From Cyanobium gracile_A (GTDB lineage Bacteria; Cyanobacteriota; Cyanobacteriia; PCC-6307; Cyanobiaceae): a stretch of 64,000 nt of DNA. Location of the stretch: contig NZ_JAYGHY010000010.1 of assembly GCF_034931305.1 (NCBI RefSeq), positions 1-64,000 on the forward strand, read 5' to 3'. The notes below the pieces were generated by a model. It ran no database searches. It was not told where the DNA came from and saw only the letters and a list, made by a program, of their open reading frames with translations. This document shows positions 28,773 to 37,922 of the stretch, piece after piece. The position numbers and the translations under genes were made by a program. Every line of letters starts with the position of its first letter. The stretch's first letter is position 1.

Positions 28773-30103
28773 CCCCCATCCTGACCCACGGCAGCGATGG
28801 CAGAGTGATCCCTGCTGGCCCCAGGGCGTTGGAGCAAGTTCTTCCAGGCCTGGGTGAGGAGGCTGGTCCTGTCGACAGGGTTGCCGCTGCCCTGGAGCGG
28901 CTCGCTCCGATGGCCGCCCGCCGCACGGCCGCCGTGCGGCCCCGCCTGGCGCGGGTGCTGGAGGCCTTCGCCGCCGAACGCCTTGGGGTGCACCACTTCG
29001 CCTCGGTCAGCGGTTACGGCCACGGCGACCTGGGCCGGGAGGTGCTGGATCGGGTGTTCGCGCGGGTGCTGCAGGCCGAAGCCGCCGCCGTGCGGCTGCA
29101 GTTCGTCAGCGGCACCCATGCCATCACTGCCGCCCTGTTCGGGGTGCTGCGGCCGGGGGACCGGCTGCTGGCGCTCACCGGCCGCCCCTACGACACCCTC
29201 GAAGAGGTGATCGGGCTGCGGGGCACGGGCCAGGGATCTCTCGCGGAGTTCGGCATCCGCTACGACGAGCTGCCCCTCACCGAGGCCGGAGAGGTCGATG
29301 ACGCGGCACTGGAGGACGCCCTCGCCCCCCAGACGCGGATGGTGCTGATCCAGCGCAGCTGCGGCTACAGCTGGCGCCCCTCCTTGCCTGTGGCCAGCAT
29401 CGGGCGCCTCTGTGAACGGGTCAAGGCGCTTCAGCCCGATTGCGTCTGCTTCGTCGACAACTGCTACGGCGAACTGGTGCAGGAGCTGGAACCCACCGCC
29501 GTGGGGGCCGACCTGATCGCCGGATCCCTGATCAAGAACCTCGGCGGCACCATCGCGCCGACGGGGGGCTATGTGGCCGGCCGCCAGGAGCTGGTGGAGA
29601 TGGCCTGCTGCCGGCTCACCGCCCCGGGCATCGGCAGCGAGGGGGGCACGGGGTTCGATCAGTACCGGCTGCTGTTCCAGGGATTGTTCCTGGCCCCCCA
29701 GATGGTGGCCGAGGCCCTGATCGGCGCCGACCTGGTGGCTGAGGTGTTCAGTGGCCTGGGCTATGCGGTGAACCCCGCCCCCGGTGCCCAGCGCAGCGAC
29801 GTGATCCAGGCGGTTCGGCTCGGCCATCCCGATCGGCTCATCGCCGTCTGCCGGGCGTTCCAGCAGCTGTCTCCTGTGGGGGCCTACCTGGATCCGGTGC
29901 CGGCCCCCATGCCGGGCTACGCCAGTGATCTGGTCATGGCTGGGGGCACGTTCATCGACGGCAGCACCAGCGAGTTCTCCGCCGATGGCCCGCTGCGGGA
30001 GCCGTACGTGCTCTACGCCCAGGGCGGTACCCACCACGGCCATGTGGCCCTGGCCCTGGAGCGGGCCCTGGCCGCCCTGACGTCCCTACCGCAGGCAGAC
30101 TGA
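28766..30103 (+). CDS. PLP-dependent methionine gamma-lyase-like / aluminium-resistance-family protein
   Basis: 445 residues. The PLP lysine lies in G-S-L-I-K-N-L-G-G-T, after a long N-terminal part with H-H-F-A-S-V-S-G-Y-G-H-G-D and F-V-S-G-T-H-A. Other family blocks are Q-R-S-C-G-Y-S-W-R-P and V-D-N-C-Y-G-E. Members are fold-type I PLP enzymes annotated as methionine gamma-lyase family or aluminium resistance proteins; the reaction in cyanobacteria is not settled. The ATG at 28766 would overlap the divergent desaturase start, so a start nearer the first conserved block (for example a GTG near 28805) is possible. The gcvH gene follows after 27 bases. Confidence 0.82.
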   Translation: MPPPILTHGSDGRVIPAGPRALEQVLPGLGEEAGPVDRVAAALERLAPMAARRTAAVRPRLARVLEAFAAERLGVHHFASVSGYGHGDLGREVLDRVFARVLQAEAAAVRLQFVSGTHAITAALFGVLRPGDRLLALTGRPYDTLEEVIGLRGTGQGSLAEFGIRYDELPLTEAGEVDDAALEDALAPQTRMVLIQRSCGYSWRPSLPVASIGRLCERVKALQPDCVCFVDNCYGELVQELEPTAVGADLIAGSLIKNLGGTIAPTGGYVAGRQELVEMACCRLTAPGIGSEGGTGFDQYRLLFQGLFLAPQMVAEALIGADLVAEVFSGLGYAVNPAPGAQRSDVIQAVRLGHPDRLIAVCRAFQQLSPVGAYLDPVPAPMPGYASDLVMAGGTFIDGSTSEFSADGPLREPYVLYAQGGTHHGHVALALERALAALTSLPQAD

Positions 30104-30130
30104 GGCGGCCTCCCCCGCACTCCACCGGCC

Positions 30131-30520
30131 TTGGCGCACTCCTTCCCCGACGACTGCCGCTATTCCGAAAGCCACGAGTACGTGCGCCCGGAGGGTGACC
30201 TGGTGCGCCTTGGCATCAGCTCCTTTGCCGTCGATCAACTCGGTGACATCGTTTTTGTCGAGTTACCGGCTGTGGGGGCAGCGTTGGCGCGCGGCACCAG
30301 CTTCGGCAGCGTCGAATCGGTCAAGGCGGTGGAGGATCTGATGGCCCCGGTGAGCGGCACGGTGGAGGCCCGCAACGAGGCGGTGCTGGCCAGCCCCGAG
30401 GAGCTTCAGAACGATCCCTATGGGGAAGGCTGGCTGCTGGTGGTGCGGCTCGGCGCGCCTGATGAACTGGAGGCGCTGATGGATGCCGCCACCTACGGGG
30501 CCAAGGTGCAGGCGGGCTGA
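30131..30520 (+). CDS. gcvH: Glycine cleavage system H protein
   Basis: 129 residues from a TTG. The lipoyl-lysine motif S-V-E-S-V-K-A-V-E-D is exact, preceded by H-E-Y-V and followed by the expected N-D-P-Y-G-E-G-W. It carries the aminomethyl group between the P, T and L proteins during glycine decarboxylation, part of photorespiratory metabolism. gcvP follows after 38 bases; gcvT is not in the window. Confidence 0.96.
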   Translation: MAHSFPDDCRYSESHEYVRPEGDLVRLGISSFAVDQLGDIVFVELPAVGAALARGTSFGSVESVKAVEDLMAPVSGTVEARNEAVLASPEELQNDPYGEGWLLVVRLGAPDELEALMDAATYGAKVQAG

Positions 30521-30527
30521 TTGTCCT

Positions 30528-30533
30528 TAGGAT
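30528..30533 (+). promoter_or_regulatory. Possible -10 element TAGGAT upstream of gcvP
   Basis: TAGGAT lies in the 38-base gcvH-gcvP gap, 25 bases before the gcvP GTG, preceded by TTGTCC eight bases upstream. This could give gcvP a secondary promoter; the -35 spacing is too short to be canonical. Confidence 0.3.
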
Positions 30534-30558
30534 CCCGCCACCTCCAGCCCGAACGCCC

Positions 30559-33495
30559 GTGTCCGCCTCCTTCCTGGTCCGGCATCTGGGTCCGGATTCC
30601 GAGGATCAGCAACGGATGCTGGTGGAGCTCGGCCTGGGCTCCCTCGATCAGCTGGCGGCCGAGGTCGTTCCCGCTGACATCCTGCTGACGGCGGCCGACG
30701 CCGAGATCGGCCTGCCGCTCCCCTGCTCGGAGGCGGAGGCCCTGGCGGAACTGGCTGGACTGGCTTCCCGCAACCGGGTGCTGCGCAGCCTGATCGGGCT
30801 CGGTTATCACGGCACGGCGACGCCGGCCCTGATCCAGCGCCACGTGCTGGAAAACCCCTGCTGGTATACCGCCTACACCCCCTACCAGGCGGAAATCGCC
30901 CAAGGCCGCCTGGAAGCTCTGCTGAACTTCCAGACCCTGGTCAGTGAGCTGACGGGGTTGCCCATCGCCAATGCTTCGTTGCTGGATGAGGCCACCGCCG
31001 CCGCCGAAGCGATGGCGATGGCGGCGGCGGTCAGCCCCCGGCAGGGGGCCCGCCGTTTTCTGGTCGACCGGGCTGTTTTCCCCCAGACCCTGGCCGTGCT
31101 CCAGACCCGGGCCGAACCCCTGGGGATCGAGATCGAGATCTTCGACGCCGAAGCCGCCGCCAACGGTCCCGATGGGGTGCTGGGCGAGGACGTGTTCGGC
31201 CTGCTGCTGCAGCTGCCCGGGGTCGGGGGCCGGCTCTGGGACCCCTCGGCGCTGCTGGCGGCGGCCCGCTCCGGCGCGGTGATCAGCACGGTGGCCGTTG
31301 ATCCCCTGGCCCAGGCGCTTCTGGCCCCGGTGGGTGAGCTGGGCGCCGACATCGCCGTTGGCAGCCTGCAGCGCTATGGCGTGCCGATGGGGTTCGGCGG
31401 TCCCCACGCGGCCTTCTTCGCCACCCGGGAGGACTTCAAGCGTCAGATCCCGGGCCGCCTGGTGGGGCAGTCGAAGGACGCCGAAGGGAATCCGGCGCTG
31501 CGTCTGGCCCTCCAGACCCGGGAGCAGCACATCCGTCGCGACAAGGCCACCAGCAACATCTGCACGGCCCAGGTCCTGCTCGCGGTGATGGCGAGCTTCT
31601 ATGCCGTGCACCACGGCCCTGATGGCCTCGAAGCCATCGCCCGTCGCCTTCTGGTGCTGCGCCAGGGGCTGGTGCTGGGGCTGGCGGCCCTGGGCTTGGC
31701 GACCGAACCAGGGGCGGCCTTCGACACCGTGGTGCTGCGCACCACCGCCGCGAACGCCCTGCGCCAAAAGGCCGTGGCCGCCGGCTTCAACCTGCGCTGC
31801 GGGATCCGTGGCGACGACGGAGAGGTGGCCCTGGCGATCAGCCTCGATGAACTCTCCACCCCTGAGGAACTGGCCACCCTGCTGGAGGTCCTGGCGGCGG
31901 ACCCCGCCGCCGCCGCCGAGGCGCGCACGGCCCTCCAGGCCGGCCTGGTTGCCCTGGAGGGCAAGCCCCTGGCGGAGCTGCTCGAGGGCGTGCCCAGGCG
32001 GGAACGCCCCTGGCTGCGCCAGGAGGTGTTCCATCGCTACCGCAGCGAGACGGAGCTGCTGCGCTACATCCAGCGCCTGGTGAGCAAGGATCTCTCGCTC
32101 GTCCACGGAATGATCCCGTTGGGCAGTTGCACCATGAAGCTCAACGCCGCCGCCGAACTGGCGCCGGTGAGCTGGCCGGCCTTCGCCCAGATGCATCCGT
32201 TCGCCCCCGCCGACCAGACCGGCGGCTACGCCGCCCTGGCGGCGGATCTGGAGGCCTGGCTGGGGGCGATCACCGGCTTTGCGGGGGTGTCGCTGCAGCC
32301 GAATGCCGGCTCCCAGGGGGAGTATGCCGGCCTGATGGTGATCCGGGCCTGGCACCGCAGCCGGGGGGAGGGCCACCGGCAGGTGTGCCTGATCCCCACC
32401 AGCGCCCACGGCACCAATCCCGCCAGCGCCGTGATGGCCGGCATGCGGGTGGTGGCGGTGGCCTGCGACAGCCACGGCAACATCGACATCGCCGACCTGG
32501 AGGCCAAGGCCGCTGCCCACGCCGCCAACCTGGCGGCCGTGATGGTCACCTACCCCTCCACCCACGGGGTGTTCGAAACGGGCATCCGCCGCATCTGCCA
32601 GGTCGTTCACGACCACGGCGGCCAGGTGTATCTGGATGGGGCCAACCTCAACGCCCAGGTGGGGCTCTGCAAACCGGGGCTCTACGGCGCCGACGTCTGC
32701 CATCTCAACCTCCACAAGACCTTCTGCATCCCCCATGGCGGCGGTGGCCCCGGGGTGGGTCCGATCGGCGTGGCGGCCCACCTGGTGCCCTTCCTGCCCT
32801 CCCATCCCCTGGACGCCGCCGCAGGCCGCCAGGCGATCGGCCCGGTGTCGGCGGCGCCTCTGGGCAGTGCCGGCATCCTGCCGATCAGCTGGATGTACAT
32901 CCGCATGATGGGGGGGTCGGGCCTGCGCACCGCAAGCCAGGTGGCCCTGCTGGCGGCCAACGTGATCGCCGAGCGACTCGAGCCCCATTTCCCCGTGCTC
33001 TACCGCGGCCGCGGCGGCCGGGTGGCCCATGAGTGCATCCTCGATCTGCGGCCCCTCAAGCGCAGCTGCGGCCTGGAGGTGGATGATCTGGCCAAGCGGC
33101 TGATGGACTACGGCTTCCATGCCCCCACCGTCAGCTGGCCCGTGGCCGGCACGGTGATGGTGGAGCCCACCGAAAGCGAATCGCTGCAGGAGATCGATCG
33201 CTTCTGTGCGGCGATGGAGGGGATCCGCCGTGAGGCCTGGGCGATCGAAACCGGGGCCGCCGACCCCCTCGACAACCCGCTCAAGCAGGCTCCCCACACC
33301 CTGGCGGCGGTCACCGCCGACTGCTGGGAGCGGGCCTACAGCCGCAGTGAGGCCGCCTTCCCCGCCGGGGAGGAACAGCGGCAGGCCAAGTTCTGGCCGG
33401 CGGTCGCCCGCATCGACAATGCCTTCGGCGATCGGAACCTCGTCTGCACCTGCCCGAGCGTGGAAGAGGTGGCAATTCCCGAACTGGCCGCCTGA
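30559..33495 (+). CDS. gcvP: Glycine dehydrogenase (decarboxylating), P protein
   Basis: 978 residues from a GTG, the usual length for the fused homodimeric type. Both halves of the tandem fold-type I architecture are present. The PLP lysine sits in H-L-N-L-H-K-T-F-C-I-P-H-G-G in the C-terminal half, followed by the glycine-rich G-G-G-P-G-V-G-P-I-G. The N-terminal half has Y-T-A-Y-T-P-Y-Q-A-E. It decarboxylates glycine and passes the methylamine to GcvH. Its arrangement with gcvH and the upstream PLP lyase gene appears co-transcribed. Confidence 0.97.
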   Translation: MSASFLVRHLGPDSEDQQRMLVELGLGSLDQLAAEVVPADILLTAADAEIGLPLPCSEAEALAELAGLASRNRVLRSLIGLGYHGTATPALIQRHVLENPCWYTAYTPYQAEIAQGRLEALLNFQTLVSELTGLPIANASLLDEATAAAEAMAMAAAVSPRQGARRFLVDRAVFPQTLAVLQTRAEPLGIEIEIFDAEAAANGPDGVLGEDVFGLLLQLPGVGGRLWDPSALLAAARSGAVISTVAVDPLAQALLAPVGELGADIAVGSLQRYGVPMGFGGPHAAFFATREDFKRQIPGRLVGQSKDAEGNPALRLALQTREQHIRRDKATSNICTAQVLLAVMASFYAVHHGPDGLEAIARRLLVLRQGLVLGLAALGLATEPGAAFDTVVLRTTAANALRQKAVAAGFNLRCGIRGDDGEVALAISLDELSTPEELATLLEVLAADPAAAAEARTALQAGLVALEGKPLAELLEGVPRRERPWLRQEVFHRYRSETELLRYIQRLVSKDLSLVHGMIPLGSCTMKLNAAAELAPVSWPAFAQMHPFAPADQTGGYAALAADLEAWLGAITGFAGVSLQPNAGSQGEYAGLMVIRAWHRSRGEGHRQVCLIPTSAHGTNPASAVMAGMRVVAVACDSHGNIDIADLEAKAAAHAANLAAVMVTYPSTHGVFETGIRRICQVVHDHGGQVYLDGANLNAQVGLCKPGLYGADVCHLNLHKTFCIPHGGGGPGVGPIGVAAHLVPFLPSHPLDAAAGRQAIGPVSAAPLGSAGILPISWMYIRMMGGSGLRTASQVALLAANVIAERLEPHFPVLYRGRGGRVAHECILDLRPLKRSCGLEVDDLAKRLMDYGFHAPTVSWPVAGTVMVEPTESESLQEIDRFCAAMEGIRREAWAIETGAADPLDNPLKQAPHTLAAVTADCWERAYSRSEAAFPAGEEQRQAKFWPAVARIDNAFGDRNLVCTCPSVEEVAIPELAA

Positions 33496-33590
33496 GTGTT
33501 CCGCCGGTACCTTTTCCCCCCGCCATGGCGCATCATTGCTGTGCCATCTCCTAACAGCGATGGCAACAGCCTTTCATTGTCATGGGGTTC

Positions 33591-33815
33591 ATGAACGGCA
33601 ACGACAACTCAGGTGGTGAGCCGGGCCCGGGTGCCCTTGTGCCCGGTCTGCCGGAGGCCAGCCAACGGGTGGATGGCACCAACGTGGTGCGGGTGCCCTT
33701 CGGGGTGCGCCGGGCCCGGCGCAGTCGTCCCGAACGGCCCGACCACTGGGCCACCCTCGTCCTTCCCTTCCAGGCGGGCGGTGGCGGGTCGCCCACGCCG
33801 CCCCAGGCGGCCTAG
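33591..33815 (+). CDS. Small basic hypothetical protein
   Basis: 74 residues from the ATG at 33591 (an earlier ATG at 33582 adds three residues). The centre, N-V-V-R-V-P-F-G-V-R-R-A-R-R-S-R, is strongly basic and is followed by H-W-A-T-L-V-L-P-F; both ends are Gly/Pro-rich. There is no membrane helix. It stands 95 bases after gcvP and ends nine bases before the convergent flv1 gene. It might be a small nucleic-acid-binding protein; not recognised. Confidence 0.45.
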   Translation: MNGNDNSGGEPGPGALVPGLPEASQRVDGTNVVRVPFGVRRARRSRPERPDHWATLVLPFQAGGGGSPTPPQAA

Positions 33816-33824
33816 GCCAGCGGC

Positions 33825-35642
33825 TCAGTAGTTGGCGCCGCTGCGCCGCTGGTGAACGGCGGTGGTGGCGGCCGGATCCAGCAGGTCGCCGCTGAGGGCT
33901 TCGGCGTAGAGCAGCCAGTGGTCGCCGCATTCCATTCGCTGGCTCACCCTGGCTTCCAGCCAGGCCAGGGCCTCCGGCAGCAGGGGTTGGCCGCTTGGGG
34001 TGGCGTCCAGATCCAGGCCCGCCAGACGATCGGCCCCCGGGGGGAAGGGCTGCAGGAACCGTTTCATCGGTCCGCTTTCCTTCCCGGCCGCCAGCACGTT
34101 GAGGCAGAAGCTGTCCCCCACGTGCAGCAGGCTCTCCATCGCCCGATCCTTGGCCACGGCGACGGTGAAGCCGGGGGGGCTGAAGCTGGCCTGGCTGACC
34201 CAGCTGGCCACCATCGCGCCACCGATGGCCTCAGGACCATCCCCTTTGCGGGCGAGCACCACGCACAAGGCACCCACCACGCGGCCGAGGGCCTGAATCG
34301 CCGGGTTGGTGCGGCTCTCGCTCAGGCCTCCGCCGGTGCTGCGCCGCTGGGTCTGGCGATGCTGGCTGCGCAGGCGGCGGCCCAGGGCGGTGCCGGTTTC
34401 CTCCAGGGTGCGCAGGGTGGCCAGATCGGGACTGAACTTGATCCGGATCGGATCGAAGGCGAACTGGAAGCCGCCGTCGCGGAGCTTGCTTTCGAGCAGG
34501 TCGATGGCCTCGCCGCTCCAGCCGAAACTGCCGAACACCCCCACCGGCTTGGCCCGGTCGCCTTCGGCCAGCACGGTGCCGAGGGCCGAGACGATCGGGG
34601 TGGGTGCATGGCCGCCGAGGGTGGGGGAGCCAATCAGCAGGGCGTCGCAGGTGTGGATCGCCTCCAGCAGCTGTTCCGGCGGCGCGAATTCACAGTTGAT
34701 GCTCTCCACCCGCACGCCACTGCGGGCCACCCCCTGGGACAGGGCATCGGCGATGGCCGCGGTGTTGCCGTAGGCGCTCGCATAGAGCAGCGCCACCGAC
34801 AGGCTGGCCTTCTCCTGGCTTTCGCCCCAGCGGCGATAGTCGGCCAGCAGGCTGCGCCAGCTCTGGGCGATGGCGGGTCCATGGCCCGGGGCGATCGTGC
34901 GGATCGGTAGTTCATCGAGGCGGTCGACGACCGTCTCCACCTGGCGGGCCATCGGCGCCATCAGGCAGTCGTAGTAGTAGCGGCGGTCCTCCTCGGTGCT
35001 GCTGCGACTCGCTTCGGCGAAGTCCTCGGTGCAGAGGTGGGCGGCGAAGAACTTGCCGCTCATCAGCAGCCCGGTGCTGGCCTCGAAGGCCATCAGGCCC
35101 CCGGGCCAGCGGGGGGTGGGGGTGGGGATCAGGGTGAGTTCATGGCCGCTGGAAAGGGTGCGGCTGGTTTCCTGCTTGACCACCTCGATGGTGGGCAGGG
35201 GCACGGCGTCGGCTGGGGCGGCGGCCTCACCCCCCGGGCCTGGCCGCTGCTGCTCCCACAGTTCGCCCAGCACCTGGGCGCCAGGGTTGGAGGCCACCAG
35301 CACTGTGGCGGGCCAGCCCGTCGCCAGCTGCTTCAGCAGGGCCACCCGGTTGGGGTTGAGGTGGCTCACCACCACCTTGAGGGGGGCGTCGGCCGGCACC
35401 AGTTGGGCCAGCTGCCCCAGGAAGGGTTCGGCGAAGGAGGCCCCCGGTGGATGCACCAGCACCGGGGCGCCTCCAGCGGCGCCGGGCTCAAAGAGGAAGC
35501 TGTTGGCGGTGGTGCCGCGCTCGAGGCCGTATTCCACCTCAAAGCGCAGGCGCCTGGGGCTGAGGCCGCGCAGGCAGATCAGGCCGGGTTCCACCGGCAG
35601 GGTGATGACGCGCCGATCGGTCGCGCTGGGAGAGGAGGTCAT
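33825..35642 (-). CDS. flv1: Flavodiiron protein, Flv1-type (altered diiron ligands)
   Basis: 605 residues. The three cyanobacterial modules are present in order: metallo-beta-lactamase-like domain, flavodoxin-like domain (L-L-Y-A-S-A-Y-G-N-T-A) and C-terminal flavin reductase-like domain (A-S-W-V-S-Q-A-S-F). The position normally H-x-E-x-D-H reads H-L-N-P-N-R, so canonical iron ligands are replaced, as in Flv1/Flv2. Flv1 works as a heterodimer with Flv3 in light-driven reduction of O2 to water after photosystem I. The start overlaps the flv3 stop by one base (TGATG), securing equal synthesis of both partners. Confidence 0.92.
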   Translation of the reverse strand: MTSSPSATDRRVITLPVEPGLICLRGLSPRRLRFEVEYGLERGTTANSFLFEPGAAGGAPVLVHPPGASFAEPFLGQLAQLVPADAPLKVVVSHLNPNRVALLKQLATGWPATVLVASNPGAQVLGELWEQQRPGPGGEAAAPADAVPLPTIEVVKQETSRTLSSGHELTLIPTPTPRWPGGLMAFEASTGLLMSGKFFAAHLCTEDFAEASRSSTEEDRRYYYDCLMAPMARQVETVVDRLDELPIRTIAPGHGPAIAQSWRSLLADYRRWGESQEKASLSVALLYASAYGNTAAIADALSQGVARSGVRVESINCEFAPPEQLLEAIHTCDALLIGSPTLGGHAPTPIVSALGTVLAEGDRAKPVGVFGSFGWSGEAIDLLESKLRDGGFQFAFDPIRIKFSPDLATLRTLEETGTALGRRLRSQHRQTQRRSTGGGLSESRTNPAIQALGRVVGALCVVLARKGDGPEAIGGAMVASWVSQASFSPPGFTVAVAKDRAMESLLHVGDSFCLNVLAAGKESGPMKRFLQPFPPGADRLAGLDLDATPSGQPLLPEALAWLEARVSQRMECGDHWLLYAEALSGDLLDPAATTAVHQRRSGANY

Positions 35643-37420
35643 CAGTAGTGGTTGCCCACCTTGCGGTGGTGCACGGCCGTGGCGGCGGTGGTGTCGGCCA
35701 CGTTGCCCTCTTCCACCACCGCGTAGATGATCCAGTGGTCGGGCCCCTCCATGCGCTGGGTCACCCGGCAGCCCAGGTAGGCGAGGGCATCCCCCAGCAC
35801 AGGGCCGCCGGCGGCCACGCCCTCGAGGATGGACACCCCGGCGAAGCGGTCGGCCCCCGGTGGGAACCGGCGCAGGAAATGGCGCAGCAGCGGCTGGTGG
35901 TTGTCCTCCCGCAGCACGTTGAGCACGAAGCGATCGTCCACCTGCATCAGGGCCTCGATGGCCCGGTCTTTGGCGACGGCCACCGTGAGTCCCGGGGGGT
36001 CGAAACTCGCCTGGCTCACCCAGCTGGCCACCATGGCGCTGCTGCGGCTGCCGGCCTCGTCGTCCTGGCGGGCCGTGACGATGTAGAGCCCACCGCTGAG
36101 GCGCCCCAGGGCCTTGTCCAGATCCCCATCGATGGACTTCATCGCGGCGATGGTCTTGGCTTTGGTGAGCAGCTGGCCCAGGTCGGTGCCGGCCTCCTCG
36201 CAGCGCTGGTAGTCGGCGCCGCTCGGCACCTGGCGAATGCGCAGGGGCTCGAAGGCCCATTTCTGGCCCAGGTTGCGCAGCTGGCCGGCCAGGGTGTCGA
36301 TCGGTTCGTCGTTGCCGCCGAAGGCGTCGTAGCACCCCACCCACTGCTTGGGATGCAGGGCGGCCAGCAGGGTGCCGATGGCCGTCTGCAGCTCGGGATC
36401 GGGGGAGGCCGGCCAGGTGGGAACCACCACGGCGCTGGCCTCGCCGATCAGGGCGGCGAGCTCCTGGGCGTCGGTGCCGCGCAGGTCGACGAGCTGCACC
36501 TGGCCGGAGGCCTTGCCCACCCCCCGGGCGATGGCCTGGCTGAGCCGATCGCAGAAGCCGTACTGGCTCAGGTAGCAGACGGCCGCGTAGGCCTCCCCGG
36601 CGCTGCGCTGGCCGCTCCAGTCGCGGTAGTCGCCCACCCAGAGCGGCAGATGCTCCCGCAGCAGGGGGCCATGGCCCACGGCGATCGTGGTGATCTCCGG
36701 CAGCCCCTCCATGCGCTTGAGGGCCTGCAGCACGCTGCGGGCGTTGGGGGCCATCAGGCAGTCGTAGTAGAAGCGGAAGTCCGGCGCGATGGCCCCCGGA
36801 TCAACATCGAACAGGTCGTCGGAGCAGTAATGCAGTCCGAAGGCGTCGCAGGTGTAGAGGAGGCCGGTGCCGTGATCGAACGAAAAGATCGTGTCCGGCC
36901 AGTGCAGGTTGGGGGCGCTGAGGAAGCTGAAGCGATGGGCCACGCCGCTGTCGGGATTCACCCCCAGGTCGAGCTCGTCACCGCTCTTGACGGCTCGGCT
37001 GCGGAAGGGACGATGCACCTGGTCCTGGAGGAACTGGATCGCCACCTTGGAGCCGACGATCTCGATGTCCGGGTGGCGGTCGATCAGATCGCCGATCAGG
37101 CCGGAATGGTCAGGCTCGGTGTGGGAGACGATCAGGTGGTCGATCGCGGTGGGGTCGATCAGACCCTCCAGCAGGGGGATCCAGGTGTCACGGAACTTGG
37201 CGTGGCTGGTGTCGACCAGGGCCGTGCGCTCGCCCCGCACCAGGAAGGCGTTGTAGGTGGTGCCGTTGCGCAGGCCGAATTCGATGTCGAAGCGACTGCG
37301 GTCCCAGTCGAGGGAGCGGATCGCCGTGGTGTCGGCCGCGATCGGTTCGCACTGAAGGCTGAGGCGCGGCTCCGCCGTCTGCGGCGGGGAGGGTGGGGCG
37401 CTGGCGGTGCTGCTGCTCAT
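35642..37420 (-). CDS. flv3: Flavodiiron protein, Flv3-type (canonical diiron site)
   Basis: 592 residues from the ATG at 37420. The metallo-beta-lactamase-like domain keeps the diiron motif H-T-E-P-D-H, with further ligand segments D-T-S-H and V-G-H-G. Flavodoxin-like (Y-L-S-Q-Y-G-F-C-D) and flavin-reductase-like (A-S-W-V-S-Q-A-S-F) domains follow. It should be the catalytically competent partner of Flv1, oxidising NADPH or ferredoxin and reducing O2 to water to protect photosystem I. The 132-base gap to the divergent PilZ gene presumably contains the operon promoter. Confidence 0.92.
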   Translation of the reverse strand: MSSSTASAPPSPPQTAEPRLSLQCEPIAADTTAIRSLDWDRSRFDIEFGLRNGTTYNAFLVRGERTALVDTSHAKFRDTWIPLLEGLIDPTAIDHLIVSHTEPDHSGLIGDLIDRHPDIEIVGSKVAIQFLQDQVHRPFRSRAVKSGDELDLGVNPDSGVAHRFSFLSAPNLHWPDTIFSFDHGTGLLYTCDAFGLHYCSDDLFDVDPGAIAPDFRFYYDCLMAPNARSVLQALKRMEGLPEITTIAVGHGPLLREHLPLWVGDYRDWSGQRSAGEAYAAVCYLSQYGFCDRLSQAIARGVGKASGQVQLVDLRGTDAQELAALIGEASAVVVPTWPASPDPELQTAIGTLLAALHPKQWVGCYDAFGGNDEPIDTLAGQLRNLGQKWAFEPLRIRQVPSGADYQRCEEAGTDLGQLLTKAKTIAAMKSIDGDLDKALGRLSGGLYIVTARQDDEAGSRSSAMVASWVSQASFDPPGLTVAVAKDRAIEALMQVDDRFVLNVLREDNHQPLLRHFLRRFPPGADRFAGVSILEGVAAGGPVLGDALAYLGCRVTQRMEGPDHWIIYAVVEEGNVADTTAATAVHHRKVGNHY

Positions 37421-37552
37421 CGGGTCAGACTCCTTCCGCAGGCCTGTGACTGTAGGCAGGACGGTGTCTCTTTCGATGTAGTCGCGGAAGTGGCAGGCCC
37501 CTTGCCGAACGGTGGACAATGAAGCAGATAAAAACCGTCGATGAGCTGATTT

Positions 37553-37918
37553 GTGGCCACTGGAGATTTGGAGCGGTTTCGGGAGGCGTTTCGCCGCCTG
37601 GAACGGCGTCTTCAGGAAGCCTCCCGTTCCGATCGTTTCAAGCCCCCGACCGGGCTGGCCACGGCCCGCCTGCACCTGACGGACCCCGGTTCATGCGAGG
37701 GGATTTTCGGAGAGGTGCTCGACCTGAGCGTGGATGGCATGAAGATCGCTCTGGCGGCGGGACACGCGCTCACGGTTGGTCAGAGCTGCGCCTTGGTGGT
37801 GGGTGACGGGGAGGGAGAGACTTACGACCTGAGAGGCACCGTGCGGTGGATCGAAGCCACCATGTACATCTCGGTGATTGGCCTCTCCCTCGATTCCGCC
37901 GACCGCCACGAGGCCTGA
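37553..37918 (+). CDS. Small PilZ-domain protein
   Basis: 121 residues from a GTG. A helical, Arg-rich N-terminus (L-E-R-F-R-E-A-F-R-R-L-E-R-R) precedes a PilZ beta barrel with the c-di-GMP motif D-L-S-V-D-G and a final strand with V-R-W-I-E-A. The first PilZ motif (RxxxR) is not clear: R-S-D-R-F-K is the nearest match, so binding is less certain than for the cellulose synthase PilZ. Likely a stand-alone c-di-GMP receptor. It ends four bases before the convergent hsp20 gene. Confidence 0.75.
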   Translation: MATGDLERFREAFRRLERRLQEASRSDRFKPPTGLATARLHLTDPGSCEGIFGEVLDLSVDGMKIALAAGHALTVGQSCALVVGDGEGETYDLRGTVRWIEATMYISVIGLSLDSADRHEA

Positions 37919-37922
37919 GGCC

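Noticed and set aside
30104..30558. Glycine riboswitch upstream of gcvH or gcvP
   Set aside because: The gaps are 27 and 38 bases, far too short for a glycine aptamer, and no aptamer-like pairing is seen.
30493..33297. Antisense frame opposite gcvP
   Set aside because: Composition is repetitive His/Gly/Gln/Arg and the sense strand is an intact P protein.
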